Below are positions 62,600 through 64,000 of a stretch of DNA of 64,000 bases, in pieces. This DNA is from Chiridota heheva (taxonomy: Eukaryota; Echinodermata; Holothuroidea; Apodida; Chiridotidae), in assembly GCA_020152595.1 (NCBI GenBank), contig JAIGNY010001249.1, positions 771,001-835,000 of the forward strand, read 5' to 3'. The notes under the pieces were generated by a model. The model did no database searches and was not told where the DNA came from. It saw nothing but the letters and a program-made list of their open reading frames with translations. Each line of letters opens with the position of its first letter. Within the stretch, counting starts at the first letter, position 1. The position numbers and the translations under genes are program-made.

Positions 62600-62815
62600 C
62601 ATGTGGGTATGGGTGATTAGGAGGTTGCGGGGGAGGTTGCTATGGGTCGTTAGAGGGTTGCTATGGGTGGTTTTGGGGTTGCTATGGGTGGTTAGGGGAT
62701 TGCTATGGGTGGTTAGGGATTGCTATGGGTGGTTAGGGGTTTATATGGGTGGTTAGGGGTTTGCTATGGGTGGTTAGGGGGCTGCTATGGGTGGTTAGAG
62801 GGCTGCTATATGTGT
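62600..62815. repeat. 20-21 bp G-rich minisatellite, about 10 copies
   Basis: The unit is TTGCTATGGGTGGTTAGGGG, with small length changes. Most units contain GGTTAGGG. It lies upstream of exon x in the direction of the PM20D1-like gene. Confidence 0.88.
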
Positions 62816-64000
62816 GTGAAGGGGAGGTATATAAGACCCACTCTCTTTTTAAAGTTCCTGTATTTTTACTGTTTATTCTAATTTTCATGTTTTGTTTGCG
62901 GGCTTCATTTGGTCCTGATTTTCGGGCATTTTATATGTTGATGTTGAAACAAGTAAAAATGAACTTCAACTTTAACATCAACTATTGGCATCATTTTTCA
63001 TCGAAACACTCTATAGACAAATTTTATCACCTGACTCTAACTCATCTGGAAGCCATTTTGCAGGGTGCGGTGTCGTTGCGTTTCACGCGTCTTAACACGG
63101 CCCAGTCATATCACACGTACAACAAACATATTACATGCTAACCTACCGATACCAGTTCAGCGAATTTCATTAAATGCAATTTTGTTCGCTTCCGATTTCA
63201 CTTCATATTTTTCGTAAGTTGTATATATTCACCGGGTGTACGAAGTGTAGCTTTAACGTTAACGCCATCTGATTGTTCGTTATACAAAGCCTACATACCT
63301 TTTATAAAGTGCTTGCTGCAAATTCTAGTGTGAACCGCAGGTTGAAGTCGTTGCATCGTACAGCAGAAACCCAATTTGAACGTCGATCAAGATTAGATGG
63401 AAATCGAAAAAATGCCTTTTTATTCCCCCGCACACATCTTTTAGTGCAACCAACGGCACAGCAAGATTCCAGCATAATTATCTTATAAAAATAATCTTAT
63501 ATAACAACATGCAAACGTATGTAAGTCTAATATTACAGCAGACAACAGTGGTTTTCTCAAAAAAATGGCGATGTAAACAATGTCATGTGACTTCGTGACG
63601 TCTGCTGAAACACCCTTACAGGTGGGTTTTTTAATATTTCAAAAAAATATATTTTAGAATGATTTTCATTATGATAGTGATCAGGTGATTATCAAGAGTT
63701 ATTTCGTAAGAGTGAAAGGCTTCCTTTCTAAATCTTCAAATATCATTTTAGGCAGTGAAACGAATGGTCCAGAATGGGCACAGAGATTCGGAAGCAAACC
63801 GTGTCGCACGATCAAGTACTGACTAATAGTCCGTTTACGGCAAATAGCCCCCCAAATTTCCCGGTTGCTTCCCGGTTACAAGCGGAAAAATTGCACTGAT
63901 AAATTAAGTGTCCATGAAACGTTGTTGCTTATCTCGGAAATTTTAATCAATTTTCGGAAAATGTTGCCAAATTTTACGCACAAAAATATCCATTAATCTT
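62816..64000. other. Presumed PM20D1-like intron or upstream sequence
   Basis: No further exon of the M20 peptidase is recognised on the minus strand. Nothing else seen. Confidence 0.4.

Noticed and set aside
62600..62815. Interstitial telomeric repeat
   Set aside because: GGTTAGGG recurs only once per 20-21 bp, not as a hexamer array.
1..64000. tRNA, rRNA or microRNA genes
   Set aside because: No cloverleaf with A/B boxes, rRNA motifs or convincing short conserved hairpin was recognised by eye; a covariance-model search would be needed to exclude them.

Overview
This is animal nuclear DNA, not a microbial operon region. Coding sequence is split into short exons with GT..AG borders and consistent phases. 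Introns run from 0.25 to 10 kb, the background is AT-rich, and mobile elements and minisatellites are dense. The mix of a laminin beta gene, hAT-type DNA elements, a DIRS-type tyrosine-recombinase retroelement and RNase H-bearing non-LTR elements suggests a marine invertebrate, perhaps a deuterostome such as an echinoderm. The species call is low confidence.

Two genes are supported, and they converge tail to tail. On the + strand, 7584-47224 carries the 3' part of a laminin beta subunit gene (LAMB1/LAMB2 type). It has 17 exons giving about 1003 residues: eight laminin-type EGF modules, the two coiled-coil segments separated by the Cys-rich beta loop, and the C-terminal Cys before the stop. 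The 5' half (domains VI, V and IV) lies upstream of the window. On the - strand, 62448-55549 carries the last three recognisable exons of an M20-family peptidase gene of the PM20D1 type. It ends at 55549, and its 5' exons were not found.

Region by region: 1-7583 is upstream intron with a hAT-type element, a dispersed repeat and a 37-bp minisatellite. 7584-21417 holds the EGF-module exons and the first coiled-coil exon, with minisatellites of 30, 22-24 and 37 bp, a complete hAT-type element with perfect target duplication and a decayed non-LTR retrotransposon. 21418-34879 holds coiled-coil and beta-loop exons with 31-, 81- and 33-bp arrays and two 5'-truncated non-LTR insertions, one bounded by a 5-bp target duplication. 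34880-44865 is a 10-kb intron swollen by a third non-LTR fragment and a decayed DIRS element with a partial second copy. 44866-47224 holds the last two laminin exons. 47225-55548 is the intergenic stretch, with a 21-bp array and a 3.1-kb satellite of 41-bp units. 55549-64000 is the peptidase gene and its introns, with a second perfect hAT-type element carrying its own internal minisatellite.

I see no new gene system. The most notable items are an extra pair of cysteines in one laminin EGF module, the transposon insertions with exact boundaries, the nested and duplicated DIRS locus, and at least a dozen unrelated minisatellites around one gene. All functional calls rest on reading translations by eye against remembered family features. 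No search was run.
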